From contig JAITMI010000305.1 in assembly GCA_031277435.1 (NCBI GenBank), forward strand, positions 1 to 13,524: a stretch of 13,524 nt of DNA, in the 5' to 3' direction. The DNA comes from Pseudomonadales bacterium (GTDB lineage: Bacteria; Pseudomonadota; Gammaproteobacteria; Pseudomonadales; Pseudohongiellaceae). The stretch's first letter is position 1; each line of letters begins with the position of its first letter. The notes below the pieces were generated by a model, which ran no database searches, was not told the origin of the DNA, and worked only from the letters and a program-made list of their open reading frames with translations. The translations under genes and the position numbers were made by a program. Positions 6,297-13,435 of the stretch are shown in pieces.

Positions 6297-8708
6297 AACC
6301 TCAACACAGCCTCTCTGCTCGGCTTCATGCTGCTTAGCCCCTCAGCCTGGGCGCAGCCAACGCAAGCCGAACTGGACGCGCAAGCCGCTGGCGAATGGGC
6401 CATGCTCAATGAGTATTGCACGAGCTGCCACAACGTCGATGATTTCAGCGGCGGCCTGGCGTTTGATTTGCTGAATCACGATACGATCACGCAAGACGCC
6501 GCAACCTGGGAAAAAGTGGTGCGCAAACTGCGCGGCAGGATGATGCCGCCGCCGGGGCAAGAGCGCCCCGAAACCGCAAAGATTGATGAATTCGTCGCCT
6601 GGCTGGAAGGCAATCTCGATCAGCCCCAAGCCATGCCGCATCCGGGCGAAAAACTGCTGCATCGCATGAACCGCACCGAATACGCCAATGCCGTGCGCGA
6701 TCTCTTGACGCTCGACATCGATGTCGAAGCGCTGTTGCCGGTGGATGGCGCCGAGGAAGGTTTCGACAACATCGCCAGCGCGCTGCAAGTCACGCCGGTG
6801 TTCATCGATCAATACCTGGGCGCCGCCCGCGTGATCAGCGAACAAGCGGTGGGCTCGCCGAACGCCCGTCCCTCGGGCACGCCGTATAATTTTCCTGGCG
6901 CTGGCCAATCGTTCCATATCGACGGCTTGCCGCTGGGTTCACGCGGCGGCGCGGTGGTGGAGCATTATTTCCCCAGTGATGGCGACTATCTCTTGAACAT
7001 CGGCAGCATGGCGTCCGGCTTGTCGGTCGGCAATATGGAACACGAAAACACGCTGGTCGCCACGCTTGATGGTAAAAAGTTTTTTGAAACCACGATTGGC
7101 GGCCTGGAAGAAGCCGGGCGCCTCGACGTGATCCGCGCGCCCGCCATCGACGAATTGAGCGCGCGTTTGCGCGGCATTCCGCTGACCACGACCGCCGGCC
7201 CGCATAAAGTGGCGGTATTTTTCCTACACCGCTCCTTCGCCGAATCCGACGCCGCCCTGGAACAGCAGACGCCCCGCACCGGCCAGGACGCCACCGTGCG
7301 TCTGGGTTCTTTTGAAATTTACGGCCCGGTGCAAGCCACCGGCCTCAGCGCCACGCCCAGCCGCGACAGAATCTTCAGTTGCCATCCTGATCGCGATGCC
7401 GGGGAGCTGACTTGCGCGCGGCAGATCGTGACGGACTTGGCCGATGACGCCTTCAGAGGCTTTTTGGTTGATGAGGATATTGATCTATTGATGCGCATGT
7501 ACGATGCCGGCGCCACCGAGGGCGGTTTCGAGAAAGGCGTCAGCTTCGCGCTGTCGGGCATTTTGGCGCATCCGAAGTTTCTCTATCGCATCGAGCCGGA
7601 GCCGGATTCGCTGCCGCCGGGCACCTCTTATGAACTGAGCAGTCTTGAATTGGCTTCGCGCCTGTCGTTCTTCTTGTGGAGCTCCATTCCCGATGAAATT
7701 CTGCTCGAAGTCGCCGCCGATGACGGCTTGAAAGACCCCGCCATTTTGGAACAACAAGTACGCCGCATGTTGCGCGATCCGCGCGCCGAGAATCTGGCCA
7801 ACAACTTCGGCTACCAGTGGCTGGGCTTGGCGGAGCTCGACAACATTACCCCGGACGGGCAGCTCTTCCGCGACGTTGATCGCAACATCCGCGCCGACAT
7901 GACGCGCGAAGCGTTGCTGTTCATGGCAAGCATCTTCGCCGAAGACCGTGGCGTATTGGATCTCTTGACCGCCAATCACACCTATTTGAATGAAAATCTC
8001 GCGCTGCACTACGGCATCAACGGCGTGCGCGGCAGCGAGTTCCGCCGCGTCGAATTGCAGGACGAGAGGCGCTGGGGCCTCTTGGGCAAGGGCGCGATCT
8101 TGATGGCCTCGTCGTATCCCAACCGCACCTCACCGGTGCTCAGAGGCAAGTGGCTGTTGACGCGCATCATGGGCACGCCGCCCGCCGCGCCGCCGCCGAA
8201 CGTCGAAGGTTTCGTCGAAGTGGAAATCGGTCAAGAATACAGCACGGTGCGCGAGCGCCTGGAAAAACATCGCGCCAATCCTTCGTGCAACGGCTGTCAT
8301 GGCGTGATTGATCCCTTGGGTTTCGCGCTGGAAAATTTCGACGCCGTGGGCCGCTGGCAAGACATCGACCGCATGGCCAGAACGCCGATAGACGCCTCCG
8401 GCGTAATGGCCGACGGCACGCCGGTGAGCGGCCCCGCCGATCTGCGTCAGGCCATTCTGGCGCGCCCCGATCAGTTCGCGCAGACTTTCACCGAAAAACT
8501 CATGACCTTTGCCCTGGGGCGCGGCCTGGGTTATCAGGACATGCCAACCGTCCGCCGCATCGTGCGCGAAGCGGCGGCGGATGATTACCGTTTTTCGAGT
8601 TTGGTCACCAAGATCGTCAGCAGTGAGCAGTTCCGCATGAGAAGTACGCCGGGCGTGGAAATCGTTACCACGGAAGTTGCCGCGGCGCGGGTAAACGCAG
8701 GTCGGTAA
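6234..8708 (+). CDS. Secreted c-type-heme protein with DUF1587/1595/1592/1588/1585 domains
   Basis: This protein is 824 residues from the chosen ATG; in-frame ATGs at 6213, 6249, 6264 and 6279 are alternatives that leave the mature protein unchanged. The frame also opens further upstream, but that part overlaps the preceding gene. The Sec signal peptide contains SLLGFMLLSP and is cleaved near SAWA-Q (residue 40). C62-T-S-C65-H66 is a c-type heme site, and MMPPP at 103-107 supplies the likely axial Met. A DUF1587 region (HRMNRTEYANAVRDLL) begins near 142. A beta-rich, binding-module-like insert spans about 220-350. DUF1595 (Cys at 383 and 394) precedes DUF1592 (about 464-591). DUF1588 follows (about 610-705, with CNGCH at 685-689, possibly a second heme), then DUF1585 to the end. 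This architecture was first noted in Planctomycetes and is paired with DUF1552, as here. Its biochemical role is not established; electron transfer in the periplasm is inferred from the heme. Confidence 0.9.
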   Translation: MNRTIMNKTIMKRTIMQRAILNLNTASLLGFMLLSPSAWAQPTQAELDAQAAGEWAMLNEYCTSCHNVDDFSGGLAFDLLNHDTITQDAATWEKVVRKLRGRMMPPPGQERPETAKIDEFVAWLEGNLDQPQAMPHPGEKLLHRMNRTEYANAVRDLLTLDIDVEALLPVDGAEEGFDNIASALQVTPVFIDQYLGAARVISEQAVGSPNARPSGTPYNFPGAGQSFHIDGLPLGSRGGAVVEHYFPSDGDYLLNIGSMASGLSVGNMEHENTLVATLDGKKFFETTIGGLEEAGRLDVIRAPAIDELSARLRGIPLTTTAGPHKVAVFFLHRSFAESDAALEQQTPRTGQDATVRLGSFEIYGPVQATGLSATPSRDRIFSCHPDRDAGELTCARQIVTDLADDAFRGFLVDEDIDLLMRMYDAGATEGGFEKGVSFALSGILAHPKFLYRIEPEPDSLPPGTSYELSSLELASRLSFFLWSSIPDEILLEVAADDGLKDPAILEQQVRRMLRDPRAENLANNFGYQWLGLAELDNITPDGQLFRDVDRNIRADMTREALLFMASIFAEDRGVLDLLTANHTYLNENLALHYGINGVRGSEFRRVELQDERRWGLLGKGAILMASSYPNRTSPVLRGKWLLTRIMGTPPAAPPPNVEGFVEVEIGQEYSTVRERLEKHRANPSCNGCHGVIDPLGFALENFDAVGRWQDIDRMARTPIDASGVMADGTPVSGPADLRQAILARPDQFAQTFTEKLMTFALGRGLGYQDMPTVRRIVREAAADDYRFSSLVTKIVSSEQFRMRSTPGVEIVTTEVAAARVNAGR

Positions 8709-8745
8709 ATTCACTCAATTCTTCGCCAAGCCGAGGGCTCAGAAA

Positions 8746-10077
8746 ATGTTTATCAGCAAAAAACATCTTTCCCGCAGGACCATGTTGCGCGGCGCTGGCG
8801 CCGCCATTGCCTTACCCCTGCTGGACGCCATGATTCCCGCTGGCACCGCCTTGGCGCAAACCGCCGCGGCGCCCAGCCCCAGATTGGGATTCTTTTATTT
8901 TCCGCATGGCGCCATCATGGATAAGTGGACGCCAGCGGCGACTGGCAGGGATTTTGAACTGACGCCGATTTTGCAGCCCCTGGCCAAGTACAAGGACGGC
9001 ATGACCATCGTCAGCAACCTGCGCAACACCGCCGCCGAAGGCGCTGGCGTACATGCCACCTCGCCCGGTACCTGGCTCAGTTGCGCCTCGCCGTTCACGG
9101 TCGATCTCAACGATCCGAACTACGGCATTTCCGCCGACCAGATCGCGGCGCAGCATCTGGGGCAGGACACGCCTTTCCCCTCGATCGAACTGTGCACCGA
9201 AGTAAAAGGCTCCAGCGCCGGCGCCTGCGACGCCAATCTCGGCTGCGGTTATGGATCGACCATTTCCTTCCGCGCCCGCACCCAGCCGCTGCCGATGGAA
9301 CACAATCCGCGCAAGCTGTTCTTCCGCATGTTCGGCCAGGGCGACACCGCGCAGGAGCGCGAGTCGATCATGAACCAGAAGTTCAGCCTCTTGGACCTGG
9401 TGGCGGAAAGCACCGCCTCCCTCAATGGCAAACTGGGCAGCTCCGACAAGCTGCGCATGGGCGAATATCTGGATTCCGTGCGCGATGTTGAACGGCAGGT
9501 CGAAAAACTGGGCGAACAGGATTTCACCGGCGTCACGATTCCCGATGCGCCGCTCGGCGTGCCAGGCAATTGGGAGGAGCACATCAATCTGATGTTCGAC
9601 CTGGCGGCGCTGGCCTACGAAGCACAATTGACCCGCGTGGTGTCCATGATGATTTCCGCCGAAATCAGCATGTTGACCTACAACCAGGTGGGCATTTCGG
9701 ACGCCTACCACCCGCTGTCGCATCACCGCTACGTGCCGGACAAAATGGACAAGTGCGCGGTAGTGCAGACTTATCATTCCAAGATTTTCGCGCGCTTCCT
9801 CGACCGCCTGAACAACACCGCCGACGGCGACGGCTCCATGCTGGATCATTCCATTTTGCTGTTCGGCAGCAACATGAGCGACTCCAACGCGCACAATGCC
9901 GATCCCTTGCCCTCAGCGATTTTCGGCTCTGGCTATGGCCGCATCAAAGGCGGGCAACACTTGCAATACGCGGCCAACACCCCGCACGCCAACCTCATTC
10001 TGACCATTTTGGAACGCGCCGGCATTCAAGGCGTCGAAACCTTGGGTAACAGCACTGGGTTGTTCGCGGAAGTGTGA
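8746..10077 (+). CDS. Tat-exported DUF1552 protein
   Basis: This is a 443-residue protein with a clear twin-arginine signal: LSRRTMLRGAGAAIALPLL, R10-R11, cleavage near ALA-Q at about 37. Tat export implies folding, possibly with a cofactor, before transport to the periplasm. The body matches DUF1552, a family usually encoded beside DUF1592-type cytochromes, with LGFFYFPHGAIMDKW, MTIVSNLRN, GVHATSPGTWLS, and late segments YHPLSHHRY and LLFGSNMSDSN. I recall the overall shape as resembling sulfatase/alkaline-phosphatase-like DUF1501 proteins, but no catalytic set can be assigned with confidence. The start is supported by GAGGG at 8733-8737. The gene follows the cytochrome by 37 bases and precedes the ankyrin gene by 28, so it is co-transcribed and probably forms a functional pair with the cytochrome. 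Function unknown. Confidence 0.9.
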   Translation: MFISKKHLSRRTMLRGAGAAIALPLLDAMIPAGTALAQTAAAPSPRLGFFYFPHGAIMDKWTPAATGRDFELTPILQPLAKYKDGMTIVSNLRNTAAEGAGVHATSPGTWLSCASPFTVDLNDPNYGISADQIAAQHLGQDTPFPSIELCTEVKGSSAGACDANLGCGYGSTISFRARTQPLPMEHNPRKLFFRMFGQGDTAQERESIMNQKFSLLDLVAESTASLNGKLGSSDKLRMGEYLDSVRDVERQVEKLGEQDFTGVTIPDAPLGVPGNWEEHINLMFDLAALAYEAQLTRVVSMMISAEISMLTYNQVGISDAYHPLSHHRYVPDKMDKCAVVQTYHSKIFARFLDRLNNTADGDGSMLDHSILLFGSNMSDSNAHNADPLPSAIFGSGYGRIKGGQHLQYAANTPHANLILTILERAGIQGVETLGNSTGLFAEV

Positions 10078-10104
10078 TAAAAAAAGTGTGATAGGAAGTG
10101 TGAT
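10070..10104 (+). repeat. Three copies of AAGTGTGAT spanning a stop-to-start junction
   Basis: AAGTGTGAT occurs at 10070-10078, 10084-10092 and 10096-10104 (spacings 14 and 12). The first copy contains the TGA stop of the DUF1552 gene, and the third ends one base before the next ATG at 10106. The copies build most of the intergenic leader, including AGGAAG, the Shine-Dalgarno of the ankyrin gene. They look like a local tandem duplication of the gene end. Confidence 0.85.
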
Positions 10105-10105
10105 T

Positions 10106-11599
10106 ATGCGTTTGTCGATGGCGAAATTGCCTTATGCGCTTACCGGCTCGCTTGCCGCGCTGTTGTTGAGCACCGCCCTGGCGGCGGCTGAACCGTCGCT
10201 GCCCGATCTCGTCAACGCCGGGGAAAACGGCGCGGCCTTGCGGGCGCTTGAGGCTGGCGCGGATGTCAACGCGCCTTCCGTCGATGGCACCAGAGCCTTG
10301 CATTGGGCGGTGTACCGCAAGGATCTGGCATTGGTGCAAGCCTTGCTTGATGCCGGCGCCGATCCCAACCTCAGCAATGACTACGGCGCGACGCCAATGT
10401 CGGTGGCCTCCGAACACGGCGACTACGCCATCATGCAGGCGCTGCTTGGCGCTGGCGGCGATGTCGAATCTCCCAACGTCGAAGGGCAGACCCTGCTCAT
10501 GGCGGTGGCCAGAACCGGCAATGTCGCCACCGCCAAATTGCTGCTGGACGCGGGCGCGGCGGTGGATACGCGCGAACATTGGGGCGGCCAAAGCGCCCTG
10601 ATGTGGGCCGCCTCGCAGCGGCAGCCGGCGATGGTGGAACTTTTGGTTGAATACGGCGCCGAGGTGAACGCGCGCGGCAAGGACAACGACTGGCCGCGCT
10701 GGGTCACCTCCGAACCGCGCGTGAAGCCCCTGGAACCCGGCGGCTATACGCCTTTGCTGTATGCCGCCAGGGAAGGTTGCGCCGAGTGCGTCGCCGCGCT
10801 GCTCGATGGCGGCGCCGACATCAACATGACCGACCTGTGGGCGCAAACGCCGCTGCACCTGGCGACGCTCAATCTGCATTACGACACGGCGGCGATATTG
10901 ATTGAGCGCGGCGCCGACGTCAAACGCTGGGACTGGTGGGGCCGCACCGCCTTGTACAATGCCATCGACCTGCATCAAATGACCGGCAGCAGCCGCGGCG
11001 ATCTGCCATCGACTGATAAATTGACCGCCTTGGACATCGCCAGACGTCTGCTCGACAAAGGCGTCTACGTCGATATGCGCCTCAAGCGCGAACCGCCATT
11101 TCGCGGCGGCGACCGCGGCTATACCGACGGCAGCCCGGATGCGCATGTGCTCAGCGCTGGCGCCACCGCGCTGCACAAGGCCGCCAAAGCCGCCGACATG
11201 GAAGCGCTGAACCTGCTCTTGGAATACGGCGCGCGGGTGGATATCGCCAATGTTCTGTACGAAGTAACGCCAATTCTGGCTGCGGGCGGGGTGTGGCGCG
11301 TCTACGGTATTTTCCGCGAAACGCCGATTTCCGGTGAATTCACCACCGGCGCGCAAGCCGCCGCCGTGGTGCAAAGGCTGATGGATGCCGGCGCCGACAT
11401 TCACGATGTCGCCGCCAATGGCCAGAACATCGCCCACGGCGCGGCCAAGACTGGTTGGAACGAAGTGTTGCAATTGGCCTACGACCACGGCGTCGATTTG
11501 AACGCCACCGACGTCGGCGGCCACACGCCACGCGATCTGGCCGAACTCAAGGGCCAGGTCGACACCATGGCCTTCATCGACGAACTGCTGAGTAAATGA
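10106..11599 (+). CDS. Secreted ankyrin-repeat protein
   Basis: This protein is 497 residues from the ATG at 10106, which has an AGGAAG Shine-Dalgarno. A GTG at 10088 in the same frame is a poorer start because it lies within the intergenic repeat. The Sec signal peptide is MRLSMAKLPYALTGSLAALLLSTALAAA in outline (cleavage near LAAA-E, about 28). The mature protein is almost entirely ankyrin repeats, roughly nine to ten. They are visible from recurring LLDAGADPNL, GATPMSVA, LLLDAGAAVD, GYTPLLYAAREG, LLDGGADINM, AQTPLHLA, LLLEYGARVD and LMDAGADIHD segments. Two loops interrupt the array, one after VNARGKDND and one around KREPPFRGGDRGYTDG. Ankyrin arrays bind proteins, so in the periplasm it may scaffold or chaperone the DUF1552/cytochrome pair; this is inference. 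Its stop overlaps the next start by 4 bp (ATGA). Confidence 0.92.
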   Translation: MRLSMAKLPYALTGSLAALLLSTALAAAEPSLPDLVNAGENGAALRALEAGADVNAPSVDGTRALHWAVYRKDLALVQALLDAGADPNLSNDYGATPMSVASEHGDYAIMQALLGAGGDVESPNVEGQTLLMAVARTGNVATAKLLLDAGAAVDTREHWGGQSALMWAASQRQPAMVELLVEYGAEVNARGKDNDWPRWVTSEPRVKPLEPGGYTPLLYAAREGCAECVAALLDGGADINMTDLWAQTPLHLATLNLHYDTAAILIERGADVKRWDWWGRTALYNAIDLHQMTGSSRGDLPSTDKLTALDIARRLLDKGVYVDMRLKREPPFRGGDRGYTDGSPDAHVLSAGATALHKAAKAADMEALNLLLEYGARVDIANVLYEVTPILAAGGVWRVYGIFRETPISGEFTTGAQAAAVVQRLMDAGADIHDVAANGQNIAHGAAKTGWNEVLQLAYDHGVDLNATDVGGHTPRDLAELKGQVDTMAFIDELLSK

Positions 11600-12066
11600 C
11601 CGTGAGACTACCGCGCGCCGCTGTGATTTCGTGCCTATTTTTGTGTGGACTGAATGTTCAAGCACAAACGGCGAACGACGCCGCCGTGCAAAATGCCATC
11701 CTCGCCAAACTGCCGGAAGGCGTCACCGCGGCAAGCGCCAACGTGGACCAGATCGCACAAGCCGCCATCGAAGTGGCGTTTGGCGAGATGGAAGGCAACC
11801 TGGAAGCCAATGTCACGCAAGTCACCGTCGCGCTCGGCGAGCTGAGCCGCGCCGGCCAATTTCCCAATGCCCCCCGCTTCGGCGACAACAACCCGCCGGG
11901 CCGCTTTTACATCAAGGTGATGAACCTCTCCGGCAGCAACCTCGATGTGTCCTCCAGCACCTACTACGCCCTCACGGTCCAAGACATGACCCGCCTCGCC
12001 GCCGCCGTACGCGAGGGCATGAATTTCCTCAACGGCGCGAAGAGTAATGCGATTACGCGCAAGTGA
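11596..12066 (+). CDS. Small secreted protein coupled to the ankyrin gene
   Basis: This is a 156-residue protein whose ATG overlaps the ankyrin stop codon (ATGA), implying translational coupling; a GTG at 11602 in frame is a possible alternative. A Sec signal peptide (AVISCLFLCGLNVQA, cleavage near residue 23) predicts a periplasmic protein of about 133 residues. There is no lipobox at the cleavage site. The mature part begins with an alpha-helical, Ala/Glu-rich stretch (about 30-85), followed by GRFYIKVMNLSGSNLDV and a second helical end (MTRLAAAVREGMNFLNG). I do not recognise the family. Its position as the last gene of an operon of exported proteins suggests it works with the ankyrin protein. 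Confidence 0.8.
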   Translation: MTVRLPRAAVISCLFLCGLNVQAQTANDAAVQNAILAKLPEGVTAASANVDQIAQAAIEVAFGEMEGNLEANVTQVTVALGELSRAGQFPNAPRFGDNNPPGRFYIKVMNLSGSNLDVSSSTYYALTVQDMTRLAAAVREGMNFLNGAKSNAITRK

Positions 12067-12102
12067 ATTTGGTTATGGCGCTGGGCAAACGGCCAGGGCC
12101 AG

Positions 12103-12508
12103 CTATGTCCGCCAAGGATCAATGATAGGCACGCCAGCCGCCGCGTAGGGCGAAGTATCGCGTGATGCCACGATAAAGCCACGCGATGCGGCAATGGCCG
12201 CGATGTAGCCGTCTGGTGTTGGAAAGCCGCGACCGTTGTTCTTGGCCATTACGGCTAAATTGGCATAGTGGCGTGCCGCTTCCGTATCGAAGGGCAAGAT
12301 TCGCTCCTTGAACAACTCTAGAAGTTCGGCCAAGGCGCGGTCGAGGTTTGCCCACGGGTAAGGCTCGAATGCCAAACAGCAATTCAGCCAGCGTAACGCT
12401 GGATAGGTAGAGAGTTTCCGCCGCTTGCTGATTCAGCCAAGTTTTCACGGCTGGGTCCGGCTGTGGTTTCATGGCCTCGGAAATAACGTTGGTATCCAGA
12501 AGGATCAT
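12103..12508 (-). pseudogene. Frameshifted PIN-domain toxin (FitB/VapC type)
   Basis: From the ATG at 12508 one frame gives MILLDTNVISEAMKP... through AELLFGIRALPVGKPR, a typical PIN/FitB N-terminus with acidic D5 and E42. It then loses similarity. The correct C-terminal half continues in another frame of the same strand (about 12350 to 12103): LDRALAELLELF, ILPFDTEAARHYANL, TPDGYIAAIAASRGF and SRDTSPYAAAGV, which carries the remaining PIN aspartates and ends at IDPWRT. The break falls at about 12340-12356, and the RR-rich linker common in the family also looks shortened, so a small deletion is likely. Intact homologues are Mg-dependent RNases held by an RHH antitoxin. All catalytic positions survive, so the break is recent or a sequence error. 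The start overlaps the antitoxin stop by 4 bp. Confidence 0.85.
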
Positions 12509-12762
12509 TCGTCGAAACTCAAGGACTTGGCTGGCGTCTTATCACGCAGCTTCTCGAAGAGGGCGATATCTTCATCACGCAGCCCGATCCTATGACCGAT
12601 GGCGGCCAAGGCGTCCCCCATGAGCAGGCGTTTTTGCGGCTTGACCACGCTTGCCAGAATTTCACGTACTTCCGCCGCCGTACTGCGGCCATGCTGGGCC
12701 GCCCGCACGCGCAAGGCGCGATGCACGTCATCGGGTACATTTCTCACGGTCAGGATGGCCAT
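12505..12762 (-). CDS. FitA/VapB-type ribbon-helix-helix antitoxin
   Basis: This is an 85-residue protein starting MAILTVRNVPDDVHRALRVR. I chose the ATG at 12762 over a longer frame because the RHH family begins here and GAGAGG precedes it. Residues 3-9 are the DNA-binding beta-strand, and AAQHGRSTAAEVREIL forms the two helices of an Arc/FitA-like fold. The C-terminal part (GLRDEDIALFEKLRDKTPAKSLSFDE) would normally wrap and inhibit the PIN toxin. It overlaps the toxin start by ATGA, the standard layout of a toxin-antitoxin operon. It should repress its own promoter through the dyad at 12790-12816. Because the toxin is frameshifted, this is now an orphan antitoxin, unless the frameshift is an artefact. 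Confidence 0.9.
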   Translation of the reverse strand: MAILTVRNVPDDVHRALRVRAAQHGRSTAAEVREILASVVKPQKRLLMGDALAAIGHRIGLRDEDIALFEKLRDKTPAKSLSFDE

Positions 12763-12789
12763 GCCACAAAACCTCTCGCTTAAGTGCTT

Positions 12790-12825
12790 TGACTGCAAAA
12801 TATACAAATGCAGTCACTCATGCAA
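12790..12825 (-). promoter_or_regulatory. Toxin-antitoxin promoter with autoregulatory operator
   Basis: A perfect inverted repeat, TGACTGCA (12790-12797) and TGCAGTCA (12809-12816), has an 11-base AT-rich spacer, so arm centres are 19 bases apart, about two helical turns. On the minus strand it covers a candidate promoter: -35 TTGCAT at 12825-12820 and -10 TATTTT at 12802-12797, with 17-base spacing. Binding by the RHH antitoxin would block RNA polymerase, the usual autoregulation of FitAB/VapBC operons. It lies 28 bases upstream of the antitoxin start. Confidence 0.7.
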
Positions 12826-12837
12826 GAAGAAGTGAAT

Positions 12838-12865
12838 TTGGCCGGCGGCGAAGCCGTCAGGCCAA
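12838..12865 (-). terminator. Hairpin over the end of the transglutaminase-like gene
   Basis: On the minus strand TTGGCC...GGCCAA (6 pairs) encloses a second stem CGGC/GCCG around a TTC loop, with a small internal loop. It contains the TGA stop at 12859-12857. No T run follows, so it may be a weak or Rho-assisted terminator, or a 3'-end stabiliser. It separates the gene from the toxin-antitoxin promoter. Confidence 0.35.
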
Positions 12866-13435
12866 TAGCTCAATATCAGGAAGATTGGCAAGCACTTGGC
12901 CGTAGCTGGTGCAATGCTCCAGTGCCTGGATTACAAGCGGCAATGGTTCAGCCCAGATTTCAGGGAGATTGCGCTCTTGTTGTGACTTGATTGAAAAGGC
13001 AAGGATTTCTTTGGGGGGATGAAACTGTGCATTTATTCCAGGCTTGTTTCCTCTGGCATCAACACGGAGCCAGCCGAATTCTTCGAGATAAACGGCATTT
13101 AGACCGTGAAGGCAATAAGGCGCGCCACTTTCACCTACGGATAGGCGCTGATAGCAGAGGCCAGCGGGAATGCCATTGGCCCGCAGCAATGCGGCAAGCA
13201 AATGGCTTTTTGCGTAACAGTAGCCAGTTTTGTAGAGTAAAACATCCGAGGCTTTACAAGTCACTGGGTTGAGTTTGAAGTCTGCGCTATGGTGAATTTC
13301 ATCTCTGACGAACTCGAAACATACTCGCACAAGCTCAATTTCAGAGTTTGCGCGTGTTGCTAATTGACGAGCAAGATTTCCGACTTCCGGGGAATCGAAA
13401 TCAATATATTTACTGGCGGCGAGATAGTGGCGCAT
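12857..13435 (-). CDS. Transglutaminase-like cysteine protease-fold protein
   Basis: This is a 192-residue protein with no signal peptide, probably cytosolic. The transglutaminase-like core is clear. VRVCFEFVRDEIHHS (about 36-50) leads to the catalytic Cys in KTGYCYAKSHLLAALLRANG (C73). The His is in YCLHGLNAVYL (H110) and the Asp in GWLRVDARGN (D126). This Cys-His-Asp triad is intact, so it should be an active thiol enzyme of the bacterial transglutaminase-like superfamily (protease, amidase or cross-linking). The substrate is unknown. The ATG at 13435 fits the family start (a short N-terminus before IDFDSPEV), with only a weak ribosome site. Lines 13201-13380 are about 43% GC against about 65% in the DUF1552 gene, so this gene probably has a different origin from the main locus. 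Confidence 0.88.
   Translation of the reverse strand: MRHYLAASKYIDFDSPEVGNLARQLATRANSEIELVRVCFEFVRDEIHHSADFKLNPVTCKASDVLLYKTGYCYAKSHLLAALLRANGIPAGLCYQRLSVGESGAPYCLHGLNAVYLEEFGWLRVDARGNKPGINAQFHPPKEILAFSIKSQQERNLPEIWAEPLPLVIQALEHCTSYGQVLANLPDIELLA

Noticed and set aside
9995..11665. 556-codon minus-strand open frame over the ankyrin gene
   Set aside because: It mirrors the ankyrin repeats. The sense strand has export signal, ribosome site and domain evidence; this frame has none.
12067..12102. Possible bidirectional terminator between the convergent small secreted gene and the toxin remnant
   Set aside because: Only a 4-5 bp bulged CTGG/CCAG stem can be drawn and there is no T run on either side.
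12340..12356. Programmed frameshift producing an intact PIN toxin
   Set aside because: No classical slippery heptamer with a downstream structure was evident, and the family linker looks shortened, so a small deletion or sequence error is simpler.
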